Counted from the stretch's first letter, positions 33,715 to 43,683 are shown. The stretch: 64,000 nt of DNA from Vibrio algarum (GCF_028204155.1 NZ_JAQLOI010000003.1:1116001-1180000); one strand, 5' to 3'. Made by a program: numbers and translations. The notes: a model not told the origin generated them from the sequence alone.

Positions 33715-34455
33715 GTGATTTATCGCTCTGGTGATGGTGTTTGGAGACCCTCTAATAAATGGTCACCTACAATTCATCGGTTATTAGAACATTTACACGC
33801 AAATGGATTTAATCAATGCCCGCAGCTATTAGCAATAGAAGTCGGAAAGGAAAAACTTAGCTTCATAGAAGGTGATACGTTTAATTACCCGTTAAAGGGA
33901 GCAATAGCGAGTGACACCGCGCTTATTTCGGCAGCTAAAATGCTACGTAAACTTCATGATAGCTCTGTAGGTTTTGTCAATGCTAACCAAGATACAGGTT
34001 GCTACTGGATGCTGAACCCAATAGAGCCACAAGAAGTTATCTGCCATGGTGATTTCACACCCTATAACGTAGCGTTAAAAAACAATGATGTGGTTGGTGT
34101 ATTTGATTTTGATACTGCTCACCCAGCCCCGAGAGTGTGGGATATTGCTTATTCCGTCTATTGTTGGGCACCTTTTAAAACTAATCCGGATGACGCATTA
34201 GGGAATATTGCCCAGCAAATTCAACGAGCAAAAATATTTTGTGATGCTTATGACATTTCCGAACACCAGAGAAACATACTGGTAGACATTATGATTAATA
34301 GGTTGAACAAATTGGTCAACTTTATGCGTTTAGAGGCAGCAGAGGGTAACAAACATTTTCAACAAAACTTGGATGATGGCCATCACCTTAGCTATTTAGC
34401 GGATATTGAGTATTTGACGGAAAACAGACACGAAATAACTATTGGTCTAAAGTGA
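33715..34455 (+). CDS. Aminoglycoside-phosphotransferase-like kinase, possibly frameshifted at start
   Basis: A 246-residue APH/choline-kinase-fold protein. The catalytic loop HGDFTPYNV and the metal-binding FDFDTAHPAPRVWDIAY are intact. It could be a small-molecule kinase; no evidence says it acts on aminoglycosides. Family members usually start MEEL-GG then go straight into VYR-GD; here an ATG at 33686 with AAGG upstream encodes MEELKGDAKQ and then stops, while the body starts at GTG 33715 one base back. One missing base before GTG would join them. Alternatively the GTG is the true start, with AAGGGGG about 10 bases upstream. Confidence 0.75.
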   Translation: MIYRSGDGVWRPSNKWSPTIHRLLEHLHANGFNQCPQLLAIEVGKEKLSFIEGDTFNYPLKGAIASDTALISAAKMLRKLHDSSVGFVNANQDTGCYWMLNPIEPQEVICHGDFTPYNVALKNNDVVGVFDFDTAHPAPRVWDIAYSVYCWAPFKTNPDDALGNIAQQIQRAKIFCDAYDISEHQRNILVDIMINRLNKLVNFMRLEAAEGNKHFQQNLDDGHHLSYLADIEYLTENRHEITIGLK

Positions 34456-34523
34456 TATTTGGCGCCAAAAAACGGTCGGCCTATAGTGGCAATGCGTTGG
34501 TATTGAATATGTGAGGAATGAGT

Positions 34524-34814
34524 ATGTTTGCGGTGATTTTTAAAGCAAAAGTGGGTAAACAAGATAAGGATTATCTAGATATGGTTGCCGTAATGCGAGA
34601 ACTGGCGTTTTCGAAATACGGCTGTTTAGATTTTTTCGCTGTCTCAGAGGGCGATCAGGAGATCGCCATATCCTACTGGGAGTCAGAGAACGATATTCAA
34701 CGATGGCATAGTGATACACAACATACTGTGGCTCAAAAACTTGGCCGAGAGAAGTGGTATCAATCGTATACTGTTGAGGTTGTAGAAATTCAAAGGCGTT
34801 ATAGTTTTCCTTAA
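34524..34814 (+). CDS. Antibiotic-biosynthesis-monooxygenase-domain protein
   Basis: A 96-residue ABM-fold protein: MFAVIFKAKVGKQDKDYLDM, then AISYWESENDIQRWHSDTQHTVAQKLG and WYQSYTVEVVEI, the pattern of heme-degrading or YgiN-like monooxygenase domains. Cytoplasmic, substrate unknown. The ATG at 34524 is preferred to 34518 because the GTGAGG ribosome site is then seven bases away. It is not similar in detail to the other ABM protein at 17450-17740. Confidence 0.75.
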   Translation: MFAVIFKAKVGKQDKDYLDMVAVMRELAFSKYGCLDFFAVSEGDQEIAISYWESENDIQRWHSDTQHTVAQKLGREKWYQSYTVEVVEIQRRYSFP

Positions 34815-34829
34815 TAGGTCAGATTAAGC

Positions 34830-34860
34830 TTTAAGGGCCGGAAAGACATAGGCCCTTAAA
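34830..34860. terminator. Bidirectional hairpin between ABM gene and exuR
   Basis: Perfect 10-bp inverted repeat TTTAAGGGCC / GGCCCTTAAA with an 11-nt loop between two convergent genes. T-tracts are short. Confidence 0.65.
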
Positions 34861-34871
34861 TGATTACGTGG

Positions 34872-35639
34872 CTAAGTATATTTTATCGGGTCATCTTGAA
34901 ATAAAAACTTGTCATAGTGATTATCTTCTACTGATGATGCGTTGTAGAGCGCATTTTTTGTGCTTTCTAAATGACTCCACATCGCTTTTTTGGCGAGCTC
35001 CGGGGATTTCATGGTAAAGCCTTTGGTTATTTCGTTATGTTCATCATCCCAGGTATTCAGTCTATCTTCTTCAATATGTTCGTGAAGTTTAAGCCACAAT
35101 GGGTTTTGATTCCGGCCAAACCACATCAACTCAACGATAAGTGAAAGAACAGAATTATTCGTAATATCACCAATCTTTTGATGGAATTTTTTATCCCATT
35201 CAGAATCTCTTCGATCGCTATCTTCGTAGCCTTTCTGTTGAATGTTATTTAATTCATCAATGTCACTTTTTGTTACTTGTGAAGCGGCAAACCCTGCGAT
35301 TGAACATTCAATTAACTGTCGAGCTTGAAGCATTTCGAATGGACCGACACCTTTAAGTTCATTAGCAATGTGACGTATAAAACTTTCTGTTTCATCAAAG
35401 CTGCTATTGTTTTTTTTCGCCTCAATGCTCAATACGTGAATGCCAGACCCTTTTCTTACTTCAACATAACCTTCAAGTTCTAGCATGATGACGGCCTCTC
35501 TTACCACTGTGCGGCTAACAGAAAACTCATCGGAAATAAGCCTTTCTGGAGGAAGCTTAGTGCCAACAGGGTAAACACCTTGAATAATTTTGTCGCGAAT
35601 TTGCTCTCCAATTTGCTGGTATAGCCTTTTTTTACTCAT
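34872..35639 (-). CDS. exuR: Hexuronate regulator, GntR/FadR family
   Basis: A 255-residue GntR-family repressor with an FCD effector domain, aligning well with E. coli ExuR: LYQQIGEQIRDKI, GVYPVGTKLPPERLISDEFS, VSRTVVREAVIMLELEGYVEVRKGSGIHV, then GPFEMLQARQLIE, RDSEWDKKFHQKIGDITNNS and MWSHLESTKNAL. It should repress the adjacent hexuronate TRAP and uxa genes until galacturonate or tagaturonate is present. E. coli UxuR is a close paralogue, but the start and mid-domain favour ExuR. Confidence 0.88.
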   Translation of the reverse strand: MSKKRLYQQIGEQIRDKIIQGVYPVGTKLPPERLISDEFSVSRTVVREAVIMLELEGYVEVRKGSGIHVLSIEAKKNNSSFDETESFIRHIANELKGVGPFEMLQARQLIECSIAGFAASQVTKSDIDELNNIQQKGYEDSDRRDSEWDKKFHQKIGDITNNSVLSLIVELMWFGRNQNPLWLKLHEHIEEDRLNTWDDEHNEITKGFTMKSPELAKKAMWSHLESTKNALYNASSVEDNHYDKFLFQDDPIKYT

Positions 35640-35754
35640 GGGATCCTCATGTGATTCTGTTGGTTCAGATCTTGATGAAATCTATTATACCTATTTAATA
35701 AGATAGGAACAGAAACAGAGAAAAAACGAAGTGATTTTTTGTTGCAGATAATGA

Positions 35755-35780
35755 AAAACGATACCCAAAGGTATCGTTTT
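35755..35780 (-). terminator. Terminator of the uronate TRAP operon
   Basis: An 11-bp perfect stem (AAAACGATACC / GGTATCGTTTT) with 4-nt loop, 27 bp past the dctP stop on the minus strand. Confidence 0.85.
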
Positions 35781-35806
35781 ATTAGGGTTAAAGCGAATAG
35801 AGTCGC

Positions 35807-36772
35807 TTATTTAGTGTTTTGAATATCTTTAAGCATATCGCCGAACTGAGGATATTCTTTCTTAAATTTATCATACACAGGTACAACAGCCGCTTGGAAC
35901 GTTGGTGTGTCACTTTCTACAAACGTAACGCCTTGTGCAGCAAGTTCAACTTTCGCATCAGCTACGTAATCACTCCAGTTTTTCTTTTGAACTTCGAGGG
36001 TCTTTTTGATCACATTGCGAATTTTTTCTTGCTCTTCTTTAGTAAAGCTATCCCATACGCCAGTAGAAACAACTAATACGTCTGGCACCATAGTATGACG
36101 GTCGTAAGAGTAGTACTTTTTGACTTCAAAATGACGTGAAGAAAAATAAGACGGAATATTATTTTCAGCGCCATCTACAACACCTTGTTGAAGTGCTGAG
36201 TATAGTTCGCCATAAGGTAGAGGCACTGGTGTTGCACCAAGTGACTTGATGATATCAATAGCCAATGGTGAGTTTTGTACTCGGATTTTCATACCTGTAA
36301 GATCAGATGGTGTAACAATTGGCTTGTCGGTGTAAAAGCTTCTTGCACCTGCATCTAAGAAAGCTAGACCGATAAAGCCTTTCTCGCGAGAAGAATCTAA
36401 GATGCTTTGGCCAATTGGACCATTAACAACGTTATAATAATGGTCTAAATCGCGATACAAATAAGGTAGAGACAAAATTTTGTATGAGTCAGAAAATGAC
36501 TCTAAAAGTGCTGCACTTACCTTAGTTAGCCCGATAGTACCATTTTGAACCATCTGCAATGAAGTTGTCTCACTGCCCAAAGTCCCATTAGGGTAAACCT
36601 TGATTCTATCTTTAATTTCTTTACTTGTTTCTTTCGCAAACCAGTCAAGAGATTGGTGAACTGGATGCTCTGTTGGCAGGATATGAGCAAGTTTAATTGT
36701 TTTTGCATATACTGCTGTACTACAGGTCATTCCCGCAACAAGTGTTGCGAGTAACAGTTTATTAAGTTTCAT
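35807..36772 (-). CDS. TRAP transporter binding protein, probable hexuronate
   Basis: A 321-residue DctP-type periplasmic receptor with signal peptide (ends ...STAVYAKT). Typical features are LAHILPTEHPVHQSLDWFAK, LTGMKIRVQNSPLAIDIIKS with the carboxylate-binding Arg, and PYGELYSALQQGVVDGAENN. Many DctP proteins of this type bind glucuronate or galacturonate. It is the last gene of the leftward dctQ-dctM-dctP operon, between exuR and the uxa genes, supporting uptake of galacturonate. Confidence 0.88.
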   Translation of the reverse strand: MKLNKLLLATLVAGMTCSTAVYAKTIKLAHILPTEHPVHQSLDWFAKETSKEIKDRIKVYPNGTLGSETTSLQMVQNGTIGLTKVSAALLESFSDSYKILSLPYLYRDLDHYYNVVNGPIGQSILDSSREKGFIGLAFLDAGARSFYTDKPIVTPSDLTGMKIRVQNSPLAIDIIKSLGATPVPLPYGELYSALQQGVVDGAENNIPSYFSSRHFEVKKYYSYDRHTMVPDVLVVSTGVWDSFTKEEQEKIRNVIKKTLEVQKKNWSDYVADAKVELAAQGVTFVESDTPTFQAAVVPVYDKFKKEYPQFGDMLKDIQNTK

Positions 36773-36807
36773 CTTTTTGTTCCTTTATTTTTAATATTGT
36801 AGAGATT

Positions 36808-38166
36808 TTAGGATTTATATCCTGCTAATTCAGGTAGCCACATGGTCAGTGCAGGAAATGCCACTACCAATCCCAGCGTGAATACCATAATGAGGAAAAG
36901 TGGCAGTAGTTTTGGCACCACCTCTCCAATTTTGTTTCCTGACACACTACAACCTACAAATAATGCAGTGCCGACAGGAGGGGTACAGATACCAATGCAA
37001 AGGTTAAATACTAAGATGATCCCGAAATGAACTGGGTCAACACCTAGTAGAACCGCAATAGGTAAGAAAATAGGGGTAAAAATTAAGACGGCTGGTGACA
37101 TGTCCATAAATGTACCGACAACGAGCAACACGATATTCATTAGTAGCATGATAACGATAGGGTTCGTTGAATAATTGAGAACAAAGTCTGCAATTGCATT
37201 TGGAATATCAGCGTTTGCCATTGCCCACGACATAGCGGATGAAGTAGCAATCATGAGCAGCACAATCGAAGTTGTTAATACACTGTCTATTAATATCGAT
37301 GGCAAGTCAGCGACTTTAAGTTCTCTATAAACAAAGCCAAGTATCAAACTATATACAACAGCGATTGCTGATGCTTCAGTTGCAGTGAATGCTCCACCTA
37401 CAATACCACCCATGATAATTACAACGAGTAACAAGCTAGGAAATGCATCAAAAAGGACTCTCAATGCGCTTTGTTCAAGCACTATTTTTTGTTGTGGTAA
37501 TTTGTTGCGTTTTCCGAGTAAAAATATACCTATCATGATACCCAATCCCATTAATAACCCTGGGATATAGCCAGCAATAAATAGGTATTGCACTGATGTA
37601 CTGCTGACGAGAGCGTATAGGATCAGAATATTAGATGGTGGAATCAATAGACCCGTTGGGCACGACGCAACATTAACCGCTGATGAAAAAGCTTTAGGGT
37701 ATTTGTGTTTATCTTGCAATGGCGACATGATACCGCCGACCGCCGCTGCCGCCGCAACTGCTGAGCCCGAAAGCGACCCAAACATCATATTTGCGATCAC
37801 ATTAACGTGTGAAAGGGAACCTGGTAAACGTCCACCCAGCAACATAGCAAAGTTAATGAGTCTTCCGGCTAAGCCACCTCGATTCATTAAATTCCCGGCA
37901 ACAATAAAAAATGGTAAAGCAAGTAAACCAAAACTGTTAAGCCCATTTATCATTTGTTGAGAAACAAGGATTGCCGCTTTATCAATTGAGAAATCGATAA
38001 AAATCGTCATTAATGCAGCACCACCAATTGCAAAAGCGATTGGCATACCAATTAAAAGTAAAACAGCTAAAGTACCGAACAATATGACGATAGGCAGGAT
38101 GTCGTACACAAAGTCAGGCATGACTTCTAAGTATTCAGGAGAAAAAATCAGGTCAAGTAAAGTCAT
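36808..38166 (-). CDS. TRAP transporter large permease DctM, probable hexuronate
   Basis: A 452-residue DctM protein with many membrane segments; GSLSGSAVAAAAAVGG near residue 130, GTFMDMSPAVLIFTPI and FGIILVFNLCIGICTPPVG match the family. Its start codon overlaps the dctQ stop by one base (TAATG), indicating coupled translation. It forms the sodium-driven channel for the hexuronate receptor. Confidence 0.92.
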   Translation of the reverse strand: MTLLDLIFSPEYLEVMPDFVYDILPIVILFGTLAVLLLIGMPIAFAIGGAALMTIFIDFSIDKAAILVSQQMINGLNSFGLLALPFFIVAGNLMNRGGLAGRLINFAMLLGGRLPGSLSHVNVIANMMFGSLSGSAVAAAAAVGGIMSPLQDKHKYPKAFSSAVNVASCPTGLLIPPSNILILYALVSSTSVQYLFIAGYIPGLLMGLGIMIGIFLLGKRNKLPQQKIVLEQSALRVLFDAFPSLLLVVIIMGGIVGGAFTATEASAIAVVYSLILGFVYRELKVADLPSILIDSVLTTSIVLLMIATSSAMSWAMANADIPNAIADFVLNYSTNPIVIMLLMNIVLLVVGTFMDMSPAVLIFTPIFLPIAVLLGVDPVHFGIILVFNLCIGICTPPVGTALFVGCSVSGNKIGEVVPKLLPLFLIMVFTLGLVVAFPALTMWLPELAGYKS

Positions 38167-38684
38167 TACTTATCCCCTTCTTTAGGTGAGACGATATTGC
38201 TTACTGACGCTGCGATATCTAAAAGTCCATAATAATTGATAAGCATTCCCGCTAGAGGCACAACAATATACACATAGCCGATTAAAAGTTGATGTCCCCC
38301 AATGGATAAGCCCGGTGAAACTTGTTGATGTTGTAAAGTGGTAAGTACATAAGAACCTCCACCATATACAAACGTAATGGAACAAAAGAGGATGATTAAC
38401 AGGTTAATAAAAATACTTAAAAGTTGTTGCTTGGTATAACTTAAATGCGGTGCAAGCAACTCAAGCGCTAAGTGTCGCTTGACTGCAAAAGTGTACGCAC
38501 CACCTAATATACCAATCCAAATTAAAAGGTAGCGAGATAACTCATCAGTAAACACTGAAGGGTCGTTGATAACGAACCGAGTAAAAACTTGCCATACTAC
38601 AGTTAGTACCATTGCCGCCATAAAACAAATCAGTATAGAAATTAACGCTTTATTAACTATCTGATTTAAAGTTGAAATACTCAT
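38166..38684 (-). CDS. TRAP transporter small permease DctQ, probable hexuronate
   Basis: A 172-residue four-helix membrane protein with the DctQ pattern VFTDELSRYLLIWIGILGGAY. The open frame extends to 38741, but the ATG at 38684 (MSISTLNQIV) has a GAG-type ribosome site and removes an unlikely polar extension. It is the first gene of the operon. Confidence 0.88.
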   Translation of the reverse strand: MSISTLNQIVNKALISILICFMAAMVLTVVWQVFTRFVINDPSVFTDELSRYLLIWIGILGGAYTFAVKRHLALELLAPHLSYTKQQLLSIFINLLIILFCSITFVYGGGSYVLTTLQHQQVSPGLSIGGHQLLIGYVYIVVPLAGMLINYYGLLDIAASVSNIVSPKEGDK

Positions 38685-39321
38685 TATAATCTCAGTAAAA
38701 AATTCAAAGTAAAATGGTTCTGTTGACTTATATAACGCCAATCAATGTACAACACTTCCAACTCAAATAACGAGATTAAAATCACACATCAATATTTATG
38801 AACCGCCATTTCAATAAAAACAGAGCACAGCGCATAATTTTGAAATAAATACTCATCTCATATTGACAATTCTAATAATTTATATCTGAACAAAGCGTGC
38901 TAAAGAATCAATTAAGATTCGATACGAAATACAAAGAAAGAAATCTAAGCAACGTTACGTGCCGATTCTGAAGCAGTTGTTAAATTTATTTCGATAACAG
39001 CATCACATTTCTTAAAAGTTGTATGACAACTATGGTGGTGTGGTTTGACGGTTTTAGGTAATTAAATTGAGCATAGGTTACCAAACTCAACCAACTGAAA
39101 TTATTTTAGTTATTGATATTTATACATTATATTTTTCTTTTTAGATAATTTCAATACAGAAAAGATATTGTAAAAAATTATTCTTGATGGATTAAAGAGA
39201 AATGTGAAAAATGAGATCTAATACAAAACTTTATCTATCGACCATTTATATAAGTTGTTATACCAATATTGCAAGAGTATATTCATACCGTCGAAAACGA
39301 ACAAATTTTTTGAGAGAGCCT
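38685..39321. other. Divergent region between uronate TRAP operon and uxaC
   Basis: This 637-bp AT-rich gap holds the promoters of two divergent uronate operons. An ExuR-like palindrome lies at 39252-39269. I find no other gene, repeat or RNA I can name. Confidence 0.55.
39252..39269. promoter_or_regulatory. ExuR/UxuR-like operator before uxaC
   Basis: AAGTTGTTATACCAATAT matches the palindromic enteric ExuR/UxuR form AAATTGGTATACCAATTT at 15 of 18 positions. It lies 53 bp before the uxaC start, where repressor binding would block transcription. The consensus is from memory. Confidence 0.6.
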
Positions 39322-40737
39322 ATGTCTACTTTTTTATCCGAAGATTTTTTACTAACGACTGAGCTAGCGAAAGAGCTCTACCACAATGTTGCTTCGCATC
39401 AGCCCATTATTGATTACCATTGTCATTTACCACCGTCGCAGATCGCAGACAATATCAATTTTGATAACCTCACTCATATTTGGCTACGTGGTGATCACTA
39501 TAAATGGAGAGGGATGCGAACAAATGGGATCGAAGAACGCTTTTGTACCGGTGATGCGACGGATAAAGAGAAGTTTTTTGCTTGGGCGAAAACGGTCCCA
39601 CAAACATTGGGAAATCCACTTTATCATTGGACGCACTTAGAGTTACGCCGTCCATTTGGCATTACAGACAGAGTACTTAACTCAACGACGGCAGAAAGTA
39701 TTTGGGAGGACTGTAACGCGATGTTGACCACGCCGGAATTTTCATCCCAGCAAATTATGAAGGCGATGAATGTTCGTATGGTTGGAACAACTGATGACCC
39801 TATTGATGATCTTTCGGCCCATAAGATAATGGCCGCAGACGACTCTTTCAATGTACAAGTATTACCGAGTTGGAGACCTGATAAGTCATTTAATGTCAAT
39901 GCGTTCGATTATGCGGAATACATTGCTAAGTTGGGTGAACTTGCGGACATAAATATTGAGAGTTATAGCCAATTATGTCGAGCGTTGACAAATCGACTTG
40001 ACCATTTTGAAATGCATGGTTGTAAGATAGCAGATCATGCGTTAGATACCGTTGAATATGAAGAAGCGTCAGAGAAAGAGTTGGACGACATAATAGAATG
40101 CCGCCTACAAGGTAAATTTGTCTCTGCGAAGCAGGCAGCTCAATTGAAAACAGCGGTGCTTATTTATCTGGGAAAAGAATATGCACGCAGAAGTTGGGTT
40201 CAACAATATCACATAGGCGCACTGCGAAATAACAATAGCCGAATGCTCTCTCTTCTTGGGCCTGATACCGGTTTTGATTCAATAAACGATGGTTTGGTTG
40301 CGGTGCCTTTATCGAACTTATTGAATGCCCTCGACAAAGAGAATGCATTACCTAAAACAATCTTATATTGCTTGAATCCGCGGGATAATGAAGTCCTCGC
40401 AACCATGTGCGGTAATTTCCAAGGCGGAGGAATTGAAGGGAAGATTCAATTTGGTTCTGGTTGGTGGTTTAACGATCAGAAAGATGGGATGTTACGTCAA
40501 CTCGAACAGCTTTCTCAACTCGGGTTACTGAGTCGCTTTGTTGGGATGCTAACGGATAGTCGCAGCTTCTTATCTTATACGCGTCATGAATATTTCCGTC
40601 GATTAGTTTGTCGCATACTTGGTCAATGGGTAGCGGATGGTGAAGCACCAAATGACAGGCAATTGTTGTCAAAAATAGTAGAAGACATCAGCTTTAATAA
40701 CGCCAACAAGTACTTTAACCTGAATCTGGAGAAATGA
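39322..40737 (+). CDS. uxaC: Uronate isomerase
   Basis: A 471-residue enzyme, the same size as E. coli UxaC and alignable throughout. It isomerises D-galacturonate to tagaturonate and D-glucuronate to fructuronate. Conserved stretches: DYHCHLPP with the metal-binding HxH, WLRGDHYKWRGMRTNG, WTHLELRRPFGI, GTTDDPIDDL, LPSWRPDK and GMLTDSRSFLSYTRHEYFRR. The upstream open frame from 39211 is not family-like; the ATG at 39322 follows GAGAG and begins MSTFLSEDFLL. First gene of uxaC-uxaB-uxaA, with overlapping or 1-bp junctions. Confidence 0.96.
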   Translation: MSTFLSEDFLLTTELAKELYHNVASHQPIIDYHCHLPPSQIADNINFDNLTHIWLRGDHYKWRGMRTNGIEERFCTGDATDKEKFFAWAKTVPQTLGNPLYHWTHLELRRPFGITDRVLNSTTAESIWEDCNAMLTTPEFSSQQIMKAMNVRMVGTTDDPIDDLSAHKIMAADDSFNVQVLPSWRPDKSFNVNAFDYAEYIAKLGELADINIESYSQLCRALTNRLDHFEMHGCKIADHALDTVEYEEASEKELDDIIECRLQGKFVSAKQAAQLKTAVLIYLGKEYARRSWVQQYHIGALRNNNSRMLSLLGPDTGFDSINDGLVAVPLSNLLNALDKENALPKTILYCLNPRDNEVLATMCGNFQGGGIEGKIQFGSGWWFNDQKDGMLRQLEQLSQLGLLSRFVGMLTDSRSFLSYTRHEYFRRLVCRILGQWVADGEAPNDRQLLSKIVEDISFNNANKYFNLNLEK

Positions 40738-42194
40738 TGAATACGTTAAATCGTCAGCAATTTAATCAACCTGAATACACCACGCGTATTCTTCAGTTTG
40801 GTGAAGGCAATTTTTTGAGAGGGTTTGTTGATTGGCAAATTGATCAACTTAACGAGAGCACTGATTTGGATGCTGGTATTGTTATAGTCCGTCCAATAGA
40901 CACCAATTTTCCTGCGTTGATGAATGAACAAGATGGCCTGTATACTAGTGTGATCCGCGGTATCAATGAACAAAATCAGCCCGTAGAAGAGACGAGAATA
41001 ATATCTTCGGTAAATAAAGAAATCCCCCTTTACCAAAACTATGATGCCTATCTGAGTCTAGCGAAAGATCCTAACATCAAATTTATTTTTTCTAATACCA
41101 CTGAAGCTGGTATCGCATTTTGTGCCGACGATCACCTTGGTGACATCCCGCCGAGTAGCTACCCAGCGAAACTAACCCAATGGCTATATTCGCGGTTCAA
41201 GGCATTTGATGGGGATATGGATAAAGGGCTATTTATTATTCCTTGTGAGTTGATTGATTATAACGGCGAGAAGTTAAAAGAGGTTATCGAACAGTATTGT
41301 GCATTGTGGTCTCTCGACGAATCATTCGTGCACTGGGTAAAAAAAGCAAATACGTTTTGTTCAACCCTGGTGGATAGGATCGTTACAGGGCATCCAAGAG
41401 AAGAATTACCAGAATTAGAGAAGAAAGTCGGCTATCACGACCAGTTTATGGTGACAGCGGAGTATTTTTACCTTTTCGTTATACAGGGACCAAAATCTTT
41501 AGGTGATGCGCTAAAGCTAGATGGCCTGAATCTTAATATCAAAATTGTCGATGATATAAAACCATACAAAGAGAGAAAAGTCGCCATTCTTAATGGCGCA
41601 CACACCGCAATGGTACCTGTAGCGTATTTATATGGGCTCAATACCGTTGGTGAAGCGATGAATGACAAAGTGATTCGTCGATTTATCGAAACGTTGATTG
41701 AAAGTGAAGTAATACCAGCATTATCACTATCACGACAAGAGTTGGACGCGTTTTCGAAGGATGTGTTGAAGCGATTTAGTAATCCTTACATAAAGCACCA
41801 GTTGACCTCTATTGCTCTTAATAGCATGACTAAGTGGACTACGCGTTTGCTTCCTCAGCTATTGAATCATGCTCAAAGAGAGGGGCAGGCTCCAAATCTA
41901 ATGTCGCTAGCACTTGCGGCACAATTTCTGTTTTATAAGGGCACTAGAGGTGTTGAATCTATTGAGTTAATCGATGATGCTAAATGGTTATCGTTTTTCA
42001 GTGAGTCGTGGGCAAAGGTCGATAGTGGTCAGCTCTCTATTGCTGAGTTGGTGCAGGTAATTTTGGCGGACGAGGTTCATTGGGGACTAGATCTCAATAC
42101 CGTACCAGCTTTACATGATCAAGTTTCTGTCTACTTGGAACTCATGCGGGATAAGGGGATGGCTGAAGTATTAAGCCAACAAGTGGGCGCCTAA
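40737..42194 (+). CDS. uxaB: Tagaturonate reductase
   Basis: A 485-residue mannitol-dehydrogenase-family enzyme matching E. coli UxaB (483). It reduces tagaturonate to altronate with NADH. N-terminal RILQFGEGNFLRGFVDWQID forms the nucleotide-binding fold, and the catalytic segment DDIKPYKERKVAILNGAHTA carries the family Lys and His. The second ATG of ATGATGA (40737) is chosen for spacing to the GGAG site and overlaps the uxaC stop by one base. Confidence 0.95.
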   Translation: MNTLNRQQFNQPEYTTRILQFGEGNFLRGFVDWQIDQLNESTDLDAGIVIVRPIDTNFPALMNEQDGLYTSVIRGINEQNQPVEETRIISSVNKEIPLYQNYDAYLSLAKDPNIKFIFSNTTEAGIAFCADDHLGDIPPSSYPAKLTQWLYSRFKAFDGDMDKGLFIIPCELIDYNGEKLKEVIEQYCALWSLDESFVHWVKKANTFCSTLVDRIVTGHPREELPELEKKVGYHDQFMVTAEYFYLFVIQGPKSLGDALKLDGLNLNIKIVDDIKPYKERKVAILNGAHTAMVPVAYLYGLNTVGEAMNDKVIRRFIETLIESEVIPALSLSRQELDAFSKDVLKRFSNPYIKHQLTSIALNSMTKWTTRLLPQLLNHAQREGQAPNLMSLALAAQFLFYKGTRGVESIELIDDAKWLSFFSESWAKVDSGQLSIAELVQVILADEVHWGLDLNTVPALHDQVSVYLELMRDKGMAEVLSQQVGA

Positions 42195-42195
42195 T

Positions 42196-43683
42196 ATGAA
42201 ATCTTGGATTCAAATCAACAAAAAAGACAACGTCGCCGTGGCGATAGAGCCTATGGCTAATGGCTCTCTAATTGGTGAAGAAAACGCGATTGTGTTAAAG
42301 CAAGATATTGGCAAAGGTCATAAGATTGCTTTGGAAAAGATTTTGAAAGGTCAAAAACTGATTAAGTATGGTGAACCTTTTGGGCACGCGACGAGCGATA
42401 TTGACGCTGGTGAATGGATACATAGCCACAATGCCAAAACTAATCTCAGTGACGCTGCTAAATATCAATATGAACCTGTGACGATAGATCCCCTTGGCGA
42501 GGGGCGAGATCGAGATGTGAAGTTGTACCGTAGGAAGAACGGAGATGTATCGATACGAAATGAAATTTGGCTAATCCCTACGGTAGGGTGTGTGAATGGT
42601 ATTGCTCAGCAGATAGCAAAACAGTTTGAATCAGAGTGCGATACCTCAGCAATAGATGGCGTGCATGTATTCACACATCAATTTGGTTGCTCTCAACTGG
42701 GTGATGACCATGAAACCACAAAGCAGCTGTTACAAAGTATGGTGACTCATCCCAATGCTGGTGGTGTATTAGTGATCGGACTTGGTTGTGAAAACAACCA
42801 GATTAAGCCATTTATGGAAGGAATTCCTGGTTATGATGCGGACCGAGTACATTTTATGGTGGCGCAGAACAGCGAAAATGAACGAACCGAAGGGGTAGAA
42901 CATTTAAAGTCGCTACTAAAAGTGATGGAAAATGACCAGCGAGAAGCGGGTAAATTGTCGGAGCTAAAGTTTGGGTTAGAGTGTGGAGGCAGTGATGGGC
43001 TTTCTGGCATTACAGCGAATCCACTACTGGGTGTTTTTTCTGACAATATGATCGTAAATGGGGGGACAACAGTACTAACGGAAGTGCCTGAGATGTTTGG
43101 AGCAGAAACCATTTTAATGAATAGGGCTTCAAACAAAGTGGTATTTGAAAAAATTGTAGAGATGGTAAATGGATTCAAACAGTATTACTTAAGTCATGAT
43201 TTGCCTATTTACGAAAATCCTTCTCCTGGGAATAAAGCTGGTGGGATTACCACGCTCGAAGATAAATCGCTTGGTTGTACCCAAAAGGCGGGTTCAAGTG
43301 AAGTCGTAGATGTAATCGACTACACCAAAAAACTGACTAAAACGGGGCTGAATTTACTTAATGCACCCGGTAATGATGCTATCGCGACCAGTGCTCTTGG
43401 TGCCGCCGGATGTCATATGGTTTTGTTTTCAACTGGCCGAGGAACCCCCTATGGAGGATTTGTTCCAACGGTAAAAATCGCAACCAATACCGAGTTAGCG
43501 ACGCGCAAGCCGCATTGGATAGATTTTGACGCTGGATTGCTCGTTTCGCAAGATAAAAACATGACAATGTTATTAGATAGTTTTGTAGACAAAATTGCGT
43601 CAATAGCGAGTGGTGAATTAGCCAAAAATGAGGAGAATGGAATAAGGGAACTGGCTATCTGGAAAAATGGTGTGACCTTATAA
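42196..43683 (+). CDS. uxaA: Altronate dehydratase
   Basis: A 495-residue enzyme identical in length to E. coli UxaA and highly similar. It dehydrates altronate to 2-keto-3-deoxygluconate (KDG), using Fe(II). It has the N-terminal SAF-type domain (DNVAVAIEPMANG...GHAT) and the large C-terminal domain with TVGCVNGIA, HQFGCSQLGDD, GLGCENNQ, LECGGSDGLSGITANP and ENPSPGNKAGGITTLEDKS. It begins one base after the uxaB stop. The KDG it makes feeds KdgK at 57195-58121. The mannonate branch (uxuA, uxuB) is not in the window. Confidence 0.96.
   Translation: MKSWIQINKKDNVAVAIEPMANGSLIGEENAIVLKQDIGKGHKIALEKILKGQKLIKYGEPFGHATSDIDAGEWIHSHNAKTNLSDAAKYQYEPVTIDPLGEGRDRDVKLYRRKNGDVSIRNEIWLIPTVGCVNGIAQQIAKQFESECDTSAIDGVHVFTHQFGCSQLGDDHETTKQLLQSMVTHPNAGGVLVIGLGCENNQIKPFMEGIPGYDADRVHFMVAQNSENERTEGVEHLKSLLKVMENDQREAGKLSELKFGLECGGSDGLSGITANPLLGVFSDNMIVNGGTTVLTEVPEMFGAETILMNRASNKVVFEKIVEMVNGFKQYYLSHDLPIYENPSPGNKAGGITTLEDKSLGCTQKAGSSEVVDVIDYTKKLTKTGLNLLNAPGNDAIATSALGAAGCHMVLFSTGRGTPYGGFVPTVKIATNTELATRKPHWIDFDAGLLVSQDKNMTMLLDSFVDKIASIASGELAKNEENGIRELAIWKNGVTL

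Noticed and set aside
35680..35699. ExuR box before exuR itself
   Set aside because: TATACC and ATTT match but the left half is poor, so the match is no better than chance in AT-rich sequence.
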